Positions 24,211-32,040 of a stretch of 64,000 nucleotides of DNA are shown here, piece by piece. This stretch comes from VRUE01 sp963715625 (lineage in GTDB: Bacteria; Actinomycetota; Thermoleophilia; Solirubrobacterales; 70-9). Position numbers and translations under genes: made by a program. Below the pieces are notes generated by a model that saw only the letters and a list, made by a program, of their open reading frames with translations, did no database searches and was not told the origin of the DNA. The DNA lies in contig OY970260.1 of the NCBI GenBank assembly GCA_963715625.1, forward strand, positions 1,178,001-1,242,000, written 5' to 3'. Numbering within the stretch: position 1 is the first letter of the stretch; every line of letters starts with the position of its first letter.

Positions 24211-24378
24211 ATGACCATGACGACACGACGCATACGAGTCCGGGGTAAGTATCGAAGGCCGCTTGGCGAGGACCAGCTGGCACTGGCGTTCCTGCTGCTC
24301 GCCCGGCAGGTTCGCGAGGAAGCACCGAAGGACGAGGCGAAGCCATCCGAGGTCGCTCCGAAACGGAGGGCTGCGTGA
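24211..24378 (+). CDS. Small basic protein, leader gene of the transfer operon
   Basis: 55 residues from ATG 24211 (ATG 24217 is also possible). Basic start TTRRIRVRGKYRRPLGEDQ, helix LALAFLLLARQVREEAP, charged end. GTG of the TraD-like gene overlaps its stop (GTGA). Could be a DNA-binding accessory protein for conjugation. Not recognised as a family. Confidence 0.5.
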   Translation: MTMTTRRIRVRGKYRRPLGEDQLALAFLLLARQVREEAPKDEAKPSEVAPKRRAA

Positions 24379-26465
24379 AAGGGCGCACGACCGTCGAACT
24401 TCGCTTCCCCCGCGAAGTCGGACCCACGGCCGTGGTGGCAATTCTCCGCAGCTTCTCGGGGCTCGGGCCCGATCAGCGGGTCGTCCTCGACACGCTGGCC
24501 GACCACAACGGCATCCGGCACTTCCTCACAACGACCCCGGCCACGCTGGCAGCGCTGGGCGGCATCCTGCGCGCCGAGCTTCCCGGCCTGCGCTTGCTCG
24601 ACAGCACCAGGCTGGATGCGGCTGGCTTCGCGTCGGCCACCCGCTGGCGGCTTGCGCCTCGCCCCGGCGTACTTCGTGGCGACGATGCGAGCCGAGTCGG
24701 CCCGGCGCTGCTCGCGGCACTCCAACCGCTGAGCGACGGCGAGCGATTGCTGATCCGCGTCGTTCTCGGGCGTGGCCGAACGCCGTCGCTGCCGCCCGAG
24801 CGGAAAGGGGGCCGCCCGCCCGGCCACGCCGCCCGCACCCGCGCGCTCCAGGGGAAGGGTGCCGAGCCGATGCTGCGGGTCCGGCTGGTTACGGCGGCCG
24901 AGGCAGGACACCCGAAACGAGGCGATCACTTGCTTGGCCGGATCAGCGTCGTGCTGCGTTCGCTGGCCACGCCCCACGGCCGCTTGACCGGCTGGCGGGT
25001 GCCGCGCTTCCTGGCGAGCCGCCAGTTCGCCCGCGACGGCCTGGGACTGCTGCCAGACCTGCTCTCCGCGACGGAGTTGGCCGGGCTGCTCGCGTGGCCG
25101 ACCGACACGCCGACCCTGCCGGGCCTCGTCCTCGGTGCGGCACCGCTGCGGATGCCCTCGCGCGACATTCCGATAGTCGGGCGACGGATCTCCCGCGCCA
25201 ACTGGCCGGGGGACGAGCGTGATCTGTGTCTCTCGACCAAGGCGGCTTTGTCTCATGTGATCGCGGCGGGACCTACCGGCGTCGGCAAGTCGTCGCTGCT
25301 CCTGGCGGGCATCGTGGACACCCTGGCCAGCCGCCACGGCGCGCTCATCATTGATGGTCGCGGCGACCTTGCGGAAGATGCCATCGGCCGGGCCGGGCAG
25401 CGTGACGTTCTCGTCCTCGATCCCGGCGCGGGCGGCCCGGTGCCGGGCCTGAAGCTGCACGGCGGGCGCGGTGACGCCGAGCTGCTGGCCGACGTGGTGC
25501 ATGGGGTGCTGCACTCCCTCTACGCCGATTCCTGGGGGCCGATGTCCGAGCGCTACGTTCGCCTCGGCCTCGTCACGCTCGCCCAGGACCGCTCGGCCAC
25601 ATTGGCTGACTTTCCCTTCCTCTTCACCGACGACGTGTACCGGCGCAGGCTGGTTGGGAGGCTGAAAGACCCGCTGCTCGCCTCGGCCTGGCAGTCGTTC
25701 GAGGCGATGGGCGCGGCTGAGCGCACGCACGCCGTGGCCGCCCCGCTTGGCAAGGTGATGAGCCTGATCGGCCGACCGAGCCTGCGGGCGGTGCTCGGCC
25801 AAGCCGACCCGAAGCTCGACCTGGCGGCGGCAATGCGCCAGGGCACGGTCGTGATCGTCAACCTGGCAACGGGGGAGATCGGCGCGCCCGCCGCCCGGCT
25901 GCTGGGCGCGCTCATTGTCCATGCGCTCTACGTCGCCACCCAGGCTCGCGCTCGGATCGCACCGGGCAAACGGCGGCCGTTCTTCGTCTTCATCGACGAG
26001 CCGCAAGTCCTGACGCATCTTCCCGTCCCGCTCGACACGCTCCTCGAGCAGGCCAGGGGTCTCGGCGTCAGCCTCACGCTCAGCGTCCAGTCCGTCACTC
26101 AGTTGCCGAAATCGGTCAGTCGGGCCGCGCTCACGAACGCTGCCACGCTCGTCGCCTTCCGCCAGAACGCCGACGACGCCCGCCTCCTCGCTCGCGAGCT
26201 TGACGGCGTTACGCCTGAGGACTTGCAGGCGCTCGGCCAGTTCGAGGTCACGGCGCGGATCGGCCTTGGCGACGGCGCGATCGCGCCGCCCGTGACCGGT
26301 CTGACGTTCCCGCCGGACCCGCCGACGAACAATCCCGCTGCCATCCGCGAAGCCTCGGCCGCCCGCTACGGCATGGAGCCTGCCGAGGTCGACGCGGCGC
26401 TGTTTGCCCGCCACGAGCACTTGACTGACGATGTCCCGATTGGCCGCACGGGGAGGTCATCGTGA
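24375..26465 (+). CDS. TraD/VirD4/HerA-like conjugation ATPase
   Basis: 696 residues from GTG 24375. An N-terminal 280 residues without clear motif, then an AAA motor: Walker A AAGPTGVGKSSLLL (about residues 296-309), LIIDGRGDLAEDA, Walker B-like FFVFIDEPQVLTHL, and SVQSVTQLPKSV with a sensor region FRQNADDARLLARELDG. This is the layout of type IV coupling proteins/DNA translocases that pump plasmid DNA. Expected to drive DNA transfer of element A with the replication-relaxation protein downstream. No membrane segment is obvious in it; the small membrane proteins upstream may anchor it. Confidence 0.85.
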   Translation: MKGRTTVELRFPREVGPTAVVAILRSFSGLGPDQRVVLDTLADHNGIRHFLTTTPATLAALGGILRAELPGLRLLDSTRLDAAGFASATRWRLAPRPGVLRGDDASRVGPALLAALQPLSDGERLLIRVVLGRGRTPSLPPERKGGRPPGHAARTRALQGKGAEPMLRVRLVTAAEAGHPKRGDHLLGRISVVLRSLATPHGRLTGWRVPRFLASRQFARDGLGLLPDLLSATELAGLLAWPTDTPTLPGLVLGAAPLRMPSRDIPIVGRRISRANWPGDERDLCLSTKAALSHVIAAGPTGVGKSSLLLAGIVDTLASRHGALIIDGRGDLAEDAIGRAGQRDVLVLDPGAGGPVPGLKLHGGRGDAELLADVVHGVLHSLYADSWGPMSERYVRLGLVTLAQDRSATLADFPFLFTDDVYRRRLVGRLKDPLLASAWQSFEAMGAAERTHAVAAPLGKVMSLIGRPSLRAVLGQADPKLDLAAAMRQGTVVIVNLATGEIGAPAARLLGALIVHALYVATQARARIAPGKRRPFFVFIDEPQVLTHLPVPLDTLLEQARGLGVSLTLSVQSVTQLPKSVSRAALTNAATLVAFRQNADDARLLARELDGVTPEDLQALGQFEVTARIGLGDGAIAPPVTGLTFPPDPPTNNPAAIREASAARYGMEPAEVDAALFARHEHLTDDVPIGRTGRSS

Positions 26466-26611
26466 GCCTGGCGGGTTGTCCGCTCGCCGGTCCGCTCGCG
26501 TGGAGCGCCCTCGCACGTTTCCCCAGCGTTCGGGCAGCTTCCCACGCGGTAGTGCCTCCGACTCCTTCGTCCCTCCGTCCCCGTGTTCCTCGCTCGGGAG
26601 GTCGTCCATGA
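26462..26611 (+). CDS. Possible 49-residue coupled frame
   Basis: GTG 26462 overlaps the previous stop (GTGA) and the frame ends with TGA 26609-26611, overlapping the next ATG (ATGA). The product is Pro/Ser/Arg-rich without family. The double overlap favours translation, perhaps only to pass ribosomes to the next gene. Confidence 0.3.
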   Translation: MSLAGCPLAGPLAWSALARFPSVRAASHAVVPPTPSSLRPRVPRSGGRP

Positions 26612-27441
26612 CCCGCCTGTCCCGTAAGGGTCTGCTTCTCCTCGCTGACGACCTCTCGGTTCGGGACCGGCAAGTCATCGAACTCGTCGGTCGCTTCGGG
26701 GTCGTCTCCGGTAAGCAAGTCGAGCGCCTGTTCTTCGCCGCAGGGTCGGATGCTGCCTCCAACGCCCGCCTGGCTCGTCGGAGCCTGGCGCGCCTCACGG
26801 AGCGCCGGGTGTTGGTCCGCCTAGAGCGGCGGATTGGCGGTGTGCGCGCCGGGTCCGCTGGTTCCGTGTATCGCCTGGACGCCGCTGGGGACCGGCTGCT
26901 CCGGCTCTGGCGCGGTGAAGGCGGGCGCGGCCGGACCGCGCAAGAGCCCGGCAGGCTGTTCGTTCGGCATGGCTTGGCCATCACCGAGGCCTATACCCGG
27001 CTCCGCGAAGCCGAGCGCGATGGCGCGCTGGAGTTGCTTGCCTTCGAGGCTGAGCCTACGAGTTGGCGGCCCTTCGCGGGCGCGGGTGGTCGCCAGGTGC
27101 TCAAGCCCGATGCGTTCGCCCGGCTCGGGCTTGGCGAGTACGAGGATCGCTACTTCATCGAGATCGATTGCGGCAGCGAGGGACGGGGCGCGCTTGCCGC
27201 CAAGTGCCGGACCTACTTGGCGTATTTCAGCGCGGGCATCGAGCAGGCCGCGCATAACGTCTTTCCCAGAATCGTCTGGATCACGACGACCGAGCAGCGC
27301 GTCGCCCTGATTGTCGATGTCTGTGCCAGCCTGCCGGCGGCGTCATGGCCGCTGTTCGCGGTGACGACTCCGGAGCGCGCCAAGGACCTCTTTCTCGGCA
27401 CCCTTGATCCGACGGCCGTGGCACCGGGGAGGCGGCCGTGA
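26608..27441 (+). CDS. Replication-relaxation family protein
   Basis: 277 residues from ATG 26608 (GGGAGG seven bases upstream). N-terminal winged helix (SVRDRQVIELVGRFGVVSGKQVERLFF), ARRSLARLTERRVLVRLERR, then the PF13814-like core with YRLDAAGDRLL, FVRHGLAITEAYTRLREAE and DRYFIEIDCGSEG. Members occur on actinobacterial plasmids and integrative elements and are proposed relaxases or replication factors. Coupled to the methyltransferase gene (GTGA). Confidence 0.82.
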   Translation: MTRLSRKGLLLLADDLSVRDRQVIELVGRFGVVSGKQVERLFFAAGSDAASNARLARRSLARLTERRVLVRLERRIGGVRAGSAGSVYRLDAAGDRLLRLWRGEGGRGRTAQEPGRLFVRHGLAITEAYTRLREAERDGALELLAFEAEPTSWRPFAGAGGRQVLKPDAFARLGLGEYEDRYFIEIDCGSEGRGALAAKCRTYLAYFSAGIEQAAHNVFPRIVWITTTEQRVALIVDVCASLPAASWPLFAVTTPERAKDLFLGTLDPTAVAPGRRP

Positions 27442-28436
27442 AGACGCTCCCTCGTAACACGATCCTGCGCGGCAACGCCCGCGAAGTGCTGGCCGGGCTG
27501 CTGCCGGAGTCGGTGGACTGCTGCGTGACCAGCCCGCCGTATGCGAACGGAGTGAGAAATTATGGAGTGGCGGGCCAGCTCGGGCAGGAGCCGACCGTCA
27601 CCGAGTACGTGGAGAACCTGCGGGAAGTCCTGCGGCTCGTCCGCCGGGTCCTCAAAGACTCAGGTTCGCTCTGGCTCAATCTCGGCGATGCATACTCGAA
27701 GCATTCCCGCCAGGGCGCGCCGTGTGGAAGCCTCCTGCTCGCGCCGCAGCGGGTTGCCCTGGCGCTTGCCGCCGACGACTGGATCACCCGCAACGTCGTC
27801 GTTTGGCAGAAGCCGAACCCGCTGCCGCAGAGCGCACGGGATCGGCTGTCGCCGGTCTACGAAGTGGTGATCTTCGCGACCAAGACCCGCTCCTACTTCT
27901 TCGATTTGGACTCACTTCGCGTCCCGCATCGCTCGGCAGACCGGGCGCGGGTGGCGCTCACCGAGCGAGGCCGTCGCTACCAGGGAGGCAACAGCGGCCT
28001 CGGCAAGCTCAAGGCGGAAGGCCGAGTCGGCAACGCGCGAGGTAAGAACCCCGGCGACGTGTGGACGATCCCGACGCCGACGGACCGGCTGGGGCATCAG
28101 GCCACCTTCCCCGAAGCGTTGATCGAGCGGCCGATCCTCGCGACGTGCCCGGAGCGCATTTGCGTCCAGTGCGACGCCGCCTGGACCCGGCCGACCCGGA
28201 TCGTGAGCACCCCGACCAGTGAAGGGATGCGGCACACCCGCGAGGTGGGGGAGCTGCGGCGCTGCCAGTGCTTCGCCCCGACCCGTCCCGGCGTCGTCCT
28301 CGATCCGTTCATAGGCACGGGCACGACGACGCTCGTCGCGGAGCGGCTTCGCCGCGACTGGCTCGGTGTCGAACTGAACTCGACCTTTGCAGGGCTTGCC
28401 GAAGACCGGCTCCGTTCCGCACGGAGGGCGGCATGA
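27438..28436 (+). CDS. DNA methyltransferase (N4-cytosine/N6-adenine type)
   Basis: 332 residues from GTG 27438. Catalytic motif IV TSPPYANG near residue 32, SAM-binding motif I VLDPFIGTGTTTLVAE near 295, so the motif order is beta-class. TSPPY is typical of N4-cytosine enzymes. A Cys cluster, CPERICVQC and RRCQC, may bind zinc. No restriction endonuclease is next to it; on a transferable element it probably protects incoming DNA from host restriction. Coupled to the preceding gene. Confidence 0.9.
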   Translation: MKTLPRNTILRGNAREVLAGLLPESVDCCVTSPPYANGVRNYGVAGQLGQEPTVTEYVENLREVLRLVRRVLKDSGSLWLNLGDAYSKHSRQGAPCGSLLLAPQRVALALAADDWITRNVVVWQKPNPLPQSARDRLSPVYEVVIFATKTRSYFFDLDSLRVPHRSADRARVALTERGRRYQGGNSGLGKLKAEGRVGNARGKNPGDVWTIPTPTDRLGHQATFPEALIERPILATCPERICVQCDAAWTRPTRIVSTPTSEGMRHTREVGELRRCQCFAPTRPGVVLDPFIGTGTTTLVAERLRRDWLGVELNSTFAGLAEDRLRSARRAA

Positions 28437-28527
28437 GCCGGTGGACGGCTGCACGGCGGGCGGAAGGGTGTGCACGCCTTTCTGCCCGCCGCCACAACCA
28501 TCCACTACCCAAAGGAGGTGCTTGGGC

Positions 28528-28896
28528 ATGAGTAAAGCCCAGGACATCTACGACCGCGTGGAGGCGGTCGCGGCCGAAGGGCACTCCAAGAAGGAGGCCC
28601 ACGAGATTGTCGCGGGGGAGTTCGGCATGAAGCCGAGCTCGATCCGCGGCGCGGTCTACCAAGCGCGCAAGGCGAATGGCCAGACCGGTCGCCGCCGCGT
28701 GCGTGAGACCACCACCGACGGGGCCGTCGCCTCGGCCGTGGAAACCCTCGAAGACGCCCGCGAGGCGATTGACGAGGAGGTCGAAGCGGCCAAGGAACGG
28801 GCCGATGAGGCCACCCGCGAGTTCAAGGCGCTGAAAGACAGCGCAGCGGACCGCAAGACCGAAATCACCACCAAGATCGAGGCGCTCTCGGCGTAA
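28528..28896 (+). CDS. Small HTH/coiled-coil protein
   Basis: 122 residues from ATG 28528 with a perfect AAAGGAGGTG site. N-terminal segment SKAQDIYDRVEAVAAEGHSKKEAHEIVAGEFGMKPSSIRGAVYQA looks like a small HTH; the C-terminal half is a long charged helix (EAIDEEVEAAKERADEATREFKALKDS). Probably binds DNA; might be a nucleoid-type or partition protein. The leader contains a hairpin GGCGGGC/GCCCGCC (about 28457-28491) and a 32-codon frame from ATG 28433 that ends on this gene's start (ATGA). Confidence 0.65.
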   Translation: MSKAQDIYDRVEAVAAEGHSKKEAHEIVAGEFGMKPSSIRGAVYQARKANGQTGRRRVRETTTDGAVASAVETLEDAREAIDEEVEAAKERADEATREFKALKDSAADRKTEITTKIEALSA

Positions 28897-28903
28897 CCAC
28901 CAT

Positions 28904-28945
28904 GCGGGCGGTTCGGACATTCACACCATTGTTCGGACCGCCCGC
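28904..28945 (+). terminator. Terminator-like inverted repeat
   Basis: GCGGGCGG (28904-28911) pairs with CCGCCCGC (28938-28945), extended by TCGGA-like bases on each side. It separates the transfer operon from the repressor/integrase operon. Confidence 0.55.
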
Positions 28946-28994
28946 CTCATCTCCGCAGGTTGCTCCGCTGGGGACCGCACCGGTATTCTTGCCT

Positions 28995-29009
28995 GTTGAC
29001 AGCGTCAAC
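28995..29009. promoter_or_regulatory. Palindromic operator of the XRE repressor gene
   Basis: GTTGACAGCGTCAAC, same GTTGAC-N3-GTCAAC form as the two copies at 24147-24204. It lies 21 bases before ATG 29031 and includes a TTGACA -35 hexamer, so binding would block its own promoter. Confidence 0.75.
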
Positions 29010-29030
29010 ATTTTGGGAGATGGTGGAGGC

Positions 29031-29384
29031 ATGACCAAAGCCCAGGCCAAACAGCTCGGCACCCTGATTACCCGCACCCGCGAGCGCGCGGGTAAGTCCA
29101 TTCGCCAAGTGGCCCGAGAGATCGACGCCGATCCCTCCTGGGTGCTCAAGGTCGAACGCGGCAACGCCGTCACTCCGGCGCCGGAGTTGCTGGCCCGGCT
29201 GGCCGACGCCCTCGACATCGACCTGGGACGGATCGACCGGATCACCCGTGGGCACGTCTCGGGGAACATGCCCGCCGTGCGGACCTACTTCCGCGCCGCG
29301 TTCACCGACTTCTCCGACGAGGACATCGGCCAGGTCGAAGCGCTGGTATCGGAACTGCGGGCAGCGCACGGAGGCAAACAGTGA
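29031..29384 (+). CDS. XRE-family element repressor (ImmR-like)
   Basis: 117 residues from ATG 29031. Cro/CI domain GTLITRTRERAGKSIRQVAREIDADPSWVLKVERG then NAVTPAPELLARLADAL, followed by a C-terminal oligomerisation tail with DFSDEDIGQVEALVSELR. The next gene, overlapping by GTGA, is an ImmA-like protease. In ICEBs1 and related elements that pair keeps transfer genes off until DNA damage or cell signals trigger cleavage of the repressor. Its likely binding sites are the three palindromes noted. Confidence 0.85.
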   Translation: MTKAQAKQLGTLITRTRERAGKSIRQVAREIDADPSWVLKVERGNAVTPAPELLARLADALDIDLGRIDRITRGHVSGNMPAVRTYFRAAFTDFSDEDIGQVEALVSELRAAHGGKQ

Positions 29385-29971
29385 CGCGCGAGGAGAACGC
29401 CGTGATCCGCTCCCTCCGCTCGCTCGTGCCGCGCCGGGCGCTCTCGCCGGTCGAGGCGGTGGCCTTCGCCGAGCTGCAAGCGGCCAAGCTCCTGAAGGCG
29501 GCCGACATCACCGCGCCGCCGGTGCCGATTGAGGCAATCGCGACGGAACTCCTGGGCATCGGGGTCGTGTGCCGGGAGCGCGTGCCGGGTGCGGCGATTG
29601 CCCTGTCGGCGGGCAGCGGCTGGCTGGTCGCGCTCCGGGCCGCTGACCCGCCCACGCGCCGCCGGTTCTCCTGCGCCCACGAAATTCGTCACATCCTCGA
29701 CGACGAGCACATCGAGTGGTTGTACCCCAGCCTGCCGGGCTGGTCGTCCGAGGCGCGGGCGGAACATATCTGCGACCTGTTCGCCGCATCCATCCTGATG
29801 CCCCGCGCCTGGGTCAAGGCGGATTGGGCGAGCCGGGGGATGCAGGATGTCTCGCGACTGGCCCGCCGCTACGAGGTGTCGTGGTCGGCGATGAACTACC
29901 GGCTCGACCAGCTGGGGCTCCAGATGCCGCGCCTGCGTTGCGGCTACGGGCGGGTCGGGGTCGCCGCGTGA
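29381..29971 (+). CDS. ImmA/IrrE-family metallopeptidase
   Basis: 196 residues. Zinc motif CAHEIRHILDDEH (HExxH) near residues 106-110, and ARAEHICDLFAASILMPRAWV with the downstream acidic ligand region, as in COG2856. VPIEAIATELLGIGVV is the family N-terminal part. It should cleave the XRE repressor encoded just upstream and so induce excision and transfer. GTG 29381 overlaps the repressor stop, and its own stop overlaps the recombinase GTG. Confidence 0.9.
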   Translation: MTREENAVIRSLRSLVPRRALSPVEAVAFAELQAAKLLKAADITAPPVPIEAIATELLGIGVVCRERVPGAAIALSAGSGWLVALRAADPPTRRRFSCAHEIRHILDDEHIEWLYPSLPGWSSEARAEHICDLFAASILMPRAWVKADWASRGMQDVSRLARRYEVSWSAMNYRLDQLGLQMPRLRCGYGRVGVAA

Positions 29972-31641
29972 GCCGGTCAGGGCCACGGCGAGCGGCGATC
30001 TATCTCCGCGTCTCGACCGCCGAGCAGACGCGCCGGGCCTTCTCCGAGGAGGGCTACTCCATCGAAGCCCAGCGCGAGGCGTGCACCCGCAAGGCGGCCA
30101 GCCTCGAAGCCGAGGTCGTGACCGAGTACGTCGACCGGGGCGAGTCGGCCCGCTCGGCCGACCGGCCCGACCTGCAACGGATGCTGGCGCGGTTGGCGAG
30201 CGAGCAGGACATCGACTTGGTAATCGTCCACAAGCTCGACCGCCTGGCGAGAAACCGCGCCGACGACGTGACCATCGCCATGCAGGTCCGCTCGGCGGGC
30301 GCGCAGCTCGTCTCCGCGACCGAGAACATCGACGAGACGCCGAGCGGTCTGCTGCTGCACGGGATCATGAGTTCCATCGCCGAGTTCTACTCGCGGAACC
30401 TCGCCACCGAGGTCATCAAGGGAACGACCGAGAAGGCCAAGCGCGGCGGCACGCCCGGCATCGCCCCGCTCGGTTATCTGAATGTTCGCGAGATGGTCGA
30501 TGGCCAGGAAGTGCGGACGGTCGAACGCGACCCCGAGCGCGCCCCGCTCATCAAGCTGGCCTTCGACCTCTACGTCACCGGGCGCTTCTCGCTCAACGAA
30601 CTGGCGGCGCTACTTGAAGCCAAGGGGCTCCGCAGCCGGGGCAACCGCCGCTACAGCCCCCGGCCGCTCAACCACTCCTCGCTGCACGCGATCCTCTCGA
30701 ATCCCTACTACGCCGGGTGGGTGACGTATCGCGGGCAGACCCACCGGGGCCGCCACGAGCCGCTCGTCTCCCAGACGCAGTTCGATCAGGTGCAGGCCGT
30801 CCTCCAGGCGCACCGCCTCTCCGGGGAGCGCGAACGCAAACACGCGCCCCACTACCTCAAGGGCACGCTGCACTGCGAGGACTGCGGCCTGCGCCTGACC
30901 TACTCGCAGAACTCGGGCAACGGCGGCACCTACGAATACTTCGTCTGCCCGAACAAGCAGCGCGGAAAGTGCGACCAGCCCTACCACCGGGTCGAGCTGG
31001 TCGAGGCGTCGGTCGAGCGCTACTACCACACGGTCCAACTCTCGAAAGACCGCCAGCGGCGCATCCGGGCGGCGATCAAGGCCCGGCTCGACGAGATGGC
31101 TGTCGTCTCCAAGCGGGAAACCCGCCGCTGCCACGGCGAGTTGCGGGCGCTTGAGGAGCAGGAACGAAAGCTGCTCCAGAAGCACTACCAAGACCGCATC
31201 TCCGACACGCTCTATGACGAGGAGCAGCAACGGATCGCCGCCGAGCGCGAGGCGGCCGAGGCGATCATTGCCCGGCTCTCGGTCCGCTTCGACGACATCG
31301 AGGAGACGCTCGACCTGGCGCTCGATTTGACCGACGACATCCAGGCTGCCTACGCCAAGGCATCGCCGACGGTGCGGCGGCTGTTCAACCAGGCGATCTT
31401 CGAGTGGATCAAGGTCAGCAGCGAGGAGGTTTCGGAGGTGTCGCTGACCGAGCCGTTCCGCGACTTGCTGGCCGCTGACCTGCTGGAGCCGGTCGAAGCC
31501 GGGGCATCCCAGCCCCAGAGCGACCAGCCCCAGGATCGAGGCGATTTTTTGGTCGCTGGTTCGATTAGTGGGGTCGAGGTGGAGCTAGCCGGACTCGAAC
31601 CGGCGACCTCCTGGGTGCGATCCAGGCGCTCTTCCAACTGA
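29968..31641 (+). CDS. Large serine recombinase (integrase)
   Basis: 557 residues from GTG 29968. Catalytic domain AAIYLRVSTAEQTRRAFSEE with the nucleophile Ser near residue 15, VIVHKLDRLARNRADD; recombinase domain with GYLN, PYYAGWVTYRGQ; zinc ribbon HCEDCGLRLTYS/FVCPNKQRGKCDQ; a coiled coil near 390-440. It should integrate and excise element A at tRNA-Ala(CGC). The last 18 or so codons lie on the antisense of the tRNA and cross the att core, so the C-terminus changes between the integrated and circular forms. Coupled to the ImmA-like gene (GTGA). Confidence 0.93.
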   Translation: MSRSGPRRAAIYLRVSTAEQTRRAFSEEGYSIEAQREACTRKAASLEAEVVTEYVDRGESARSADRPDLQRMLARLASEQDIDLVIVHKLDRLARNRADDVTIAMQVRSAGAQLVSATENIDETPSGLLLHGIMSSIAEFYSRNLATEVIKGTTEKAKRGGTPGIAPLGYLNVREMVDGQEVRTVERDPERAPLIKLAFDLYVTGRFSLNELAALLEAKGLRSRGNRRYSPRPLNHSSLHAILSNPYYAGWVTYRGQTHRGRHEPLVSQTQFDQVQAVLQAHRLSGERERKHAPHYLKGTLHCEDCGLRLTYSQNSGNGGTYEYFVCPNKQRGKCDQPYHRVELVEASVERYYHTVQLSKDRQRRIRAAIKARLDEMAVVSKRETRRCHGELRALEEQERKLLQKHYQDRISDTLYDEEQQRIAAEREAAEAIIARLSVRFDDIEETLDLALDLTDDIQAAYAKASPTVRRLFNQAIFEWIKVSSEEVSEVSLTEPFRDLLAADLLEPVEAGASQPQSDQPQDRGDFLVAGSISGVEVELAGLEPATSWVRSRRSSN

Positions 31642-31652
31642 GCTATAGCCCC
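31580..31652 (-). tRNA. tRNA-Ala(CGC), intact
   Basis: 73 nt, minus strand. Acceptor GGGGCTA/TAGCTCC with the alanine identity pair G3:U70, D-arm GCTC/GAGC, anticodon stem CCTGG/CCAGG with loop ATCGCAC (anticodon CGC, codon GCG), T-arm GCCGG TTCGAGT CCGGC. CCA is not encoded. It is the working copy at the junction of elements A and B; both its halves differ from the displaced fragments at 10260 and 42327, so it has been rebuilt by integration. Confidence 0.95.
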
Positions 31653-31662
31653 AAGTATGCCT

Positions 31663-31778
31663 ATTTGCAGGATTTTCCGCCTGCAAATCAGCGGGAACGA
31701 CGTCGCCAGTTTATCGCCGATGTGCCGCGATATGCGGCGATCTACATGGCTTTCTGCCACTTTTCAATCCGAGTGGCA
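31663..31778. repeat. Left-end repeat array of element B
   Basis: Inverted repeat ATTTGCAGG (31663-31671)/CCTGCAAAT (31680-31688), then three 10-bp-phased units TCGCCGAT (31714), GCCGCGAT (31724), GCGGCGAT (31734), then inverted repeat TGCCACT/AGTGGCA (31755-31778). ATTTGCAGG and the first unit are 42 and 93 bp from the tRNA core; the counterparts near 10302 are 41 and 92 bp from theirs. Confidence 0.55.
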
Positions 31779-31800
31779 GAAGTTCGCTGGTACCATATAT

Positions 31801-32040
31801 ATGGTGCATAAGACCACCGTCTACATCGACGACTCCCAAGCCGAGCGCCTGGGCCGCTTGGCGAGCGCCAGCGGACGCAGCCAGGCTGAGCTGATCCGCG
31901 AAGGCGTGGAGCGGGTGCTCTCCGAGGCGCCCTCGCGAACCTTCCGCAGCATGGGCAAGGGGCGAAGCGGCGGCAAAGCCGGACGGCGCTGGGACGCCGA
32001 GGAGCTCTACCGCAAGGCCCGGGGCGAGTCGGCCCGATGA
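31801..32040 (+). CDS. Ribbon-helix-helix antitoxin
   Basis: 79 residues from ATG 31801. VHKTTVYIDDSQAERLGRLASASGRSQAELIREGVERVL is a complete ribbon-helix-helix domain, the rest a basic linker and toxin-binding tail (RRWDAEELYRKARGE). The ATG lies inside the perfect palindrome ACCATATATATGGT (31792-31805), which is both AT-rich promoter and likely operator; the mRNA may be leaderless. The toxin gene overlaps by ATGA. Confidence 0.85.
   Translation: MVHKTTVYIDDSQAERLGRLASASGRSQAELIREGVERVLSEAPSRTFRSMGKGRSGGKAGRRWDAEELYRKARGESAR

Larger units (their letters stand above)
10302..31621. mobile_element. Integrative element A in tRNA-Ala(CGC)
   Basis: About 21.3 kb bounded by the 18-bp direct repeat CGACCTCCTGGGTGCGAT (10284-10301 and 31604-31621), the anticodon-side end of the tRNA 3' half. 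It encodes a large serine recombinase at its right end, an XRE repressor plus ImmA-like protease, a TraD/VirD4-like ATPase, a replication-relaxation protein, a methyltransferase, small membrane proteins and cargo. Gene order and the repressor/protease pair recall integrative conjugative elements of the ICEBs1/actinomycete kind, but no full set of type IV secretion genes is seen, so single-protein (TraB-like) or mobilised transfer is possible. Confidence 0.75.

Noticed and set aside
24157..26420. Long minus-strand frames opposite the TraD-like ATPase
   Set aside because: Shadow frames; Walker motifs and coupled starts are on the plus strand.
10302..31621. Prophage rather than conjugative-type element
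   Set aside because: No capsid, terminase, portal or tail genes are recognisable; TraD-like ATPase, replication-relaxation protein and ImmA-like protease favour an integrative transfer element.
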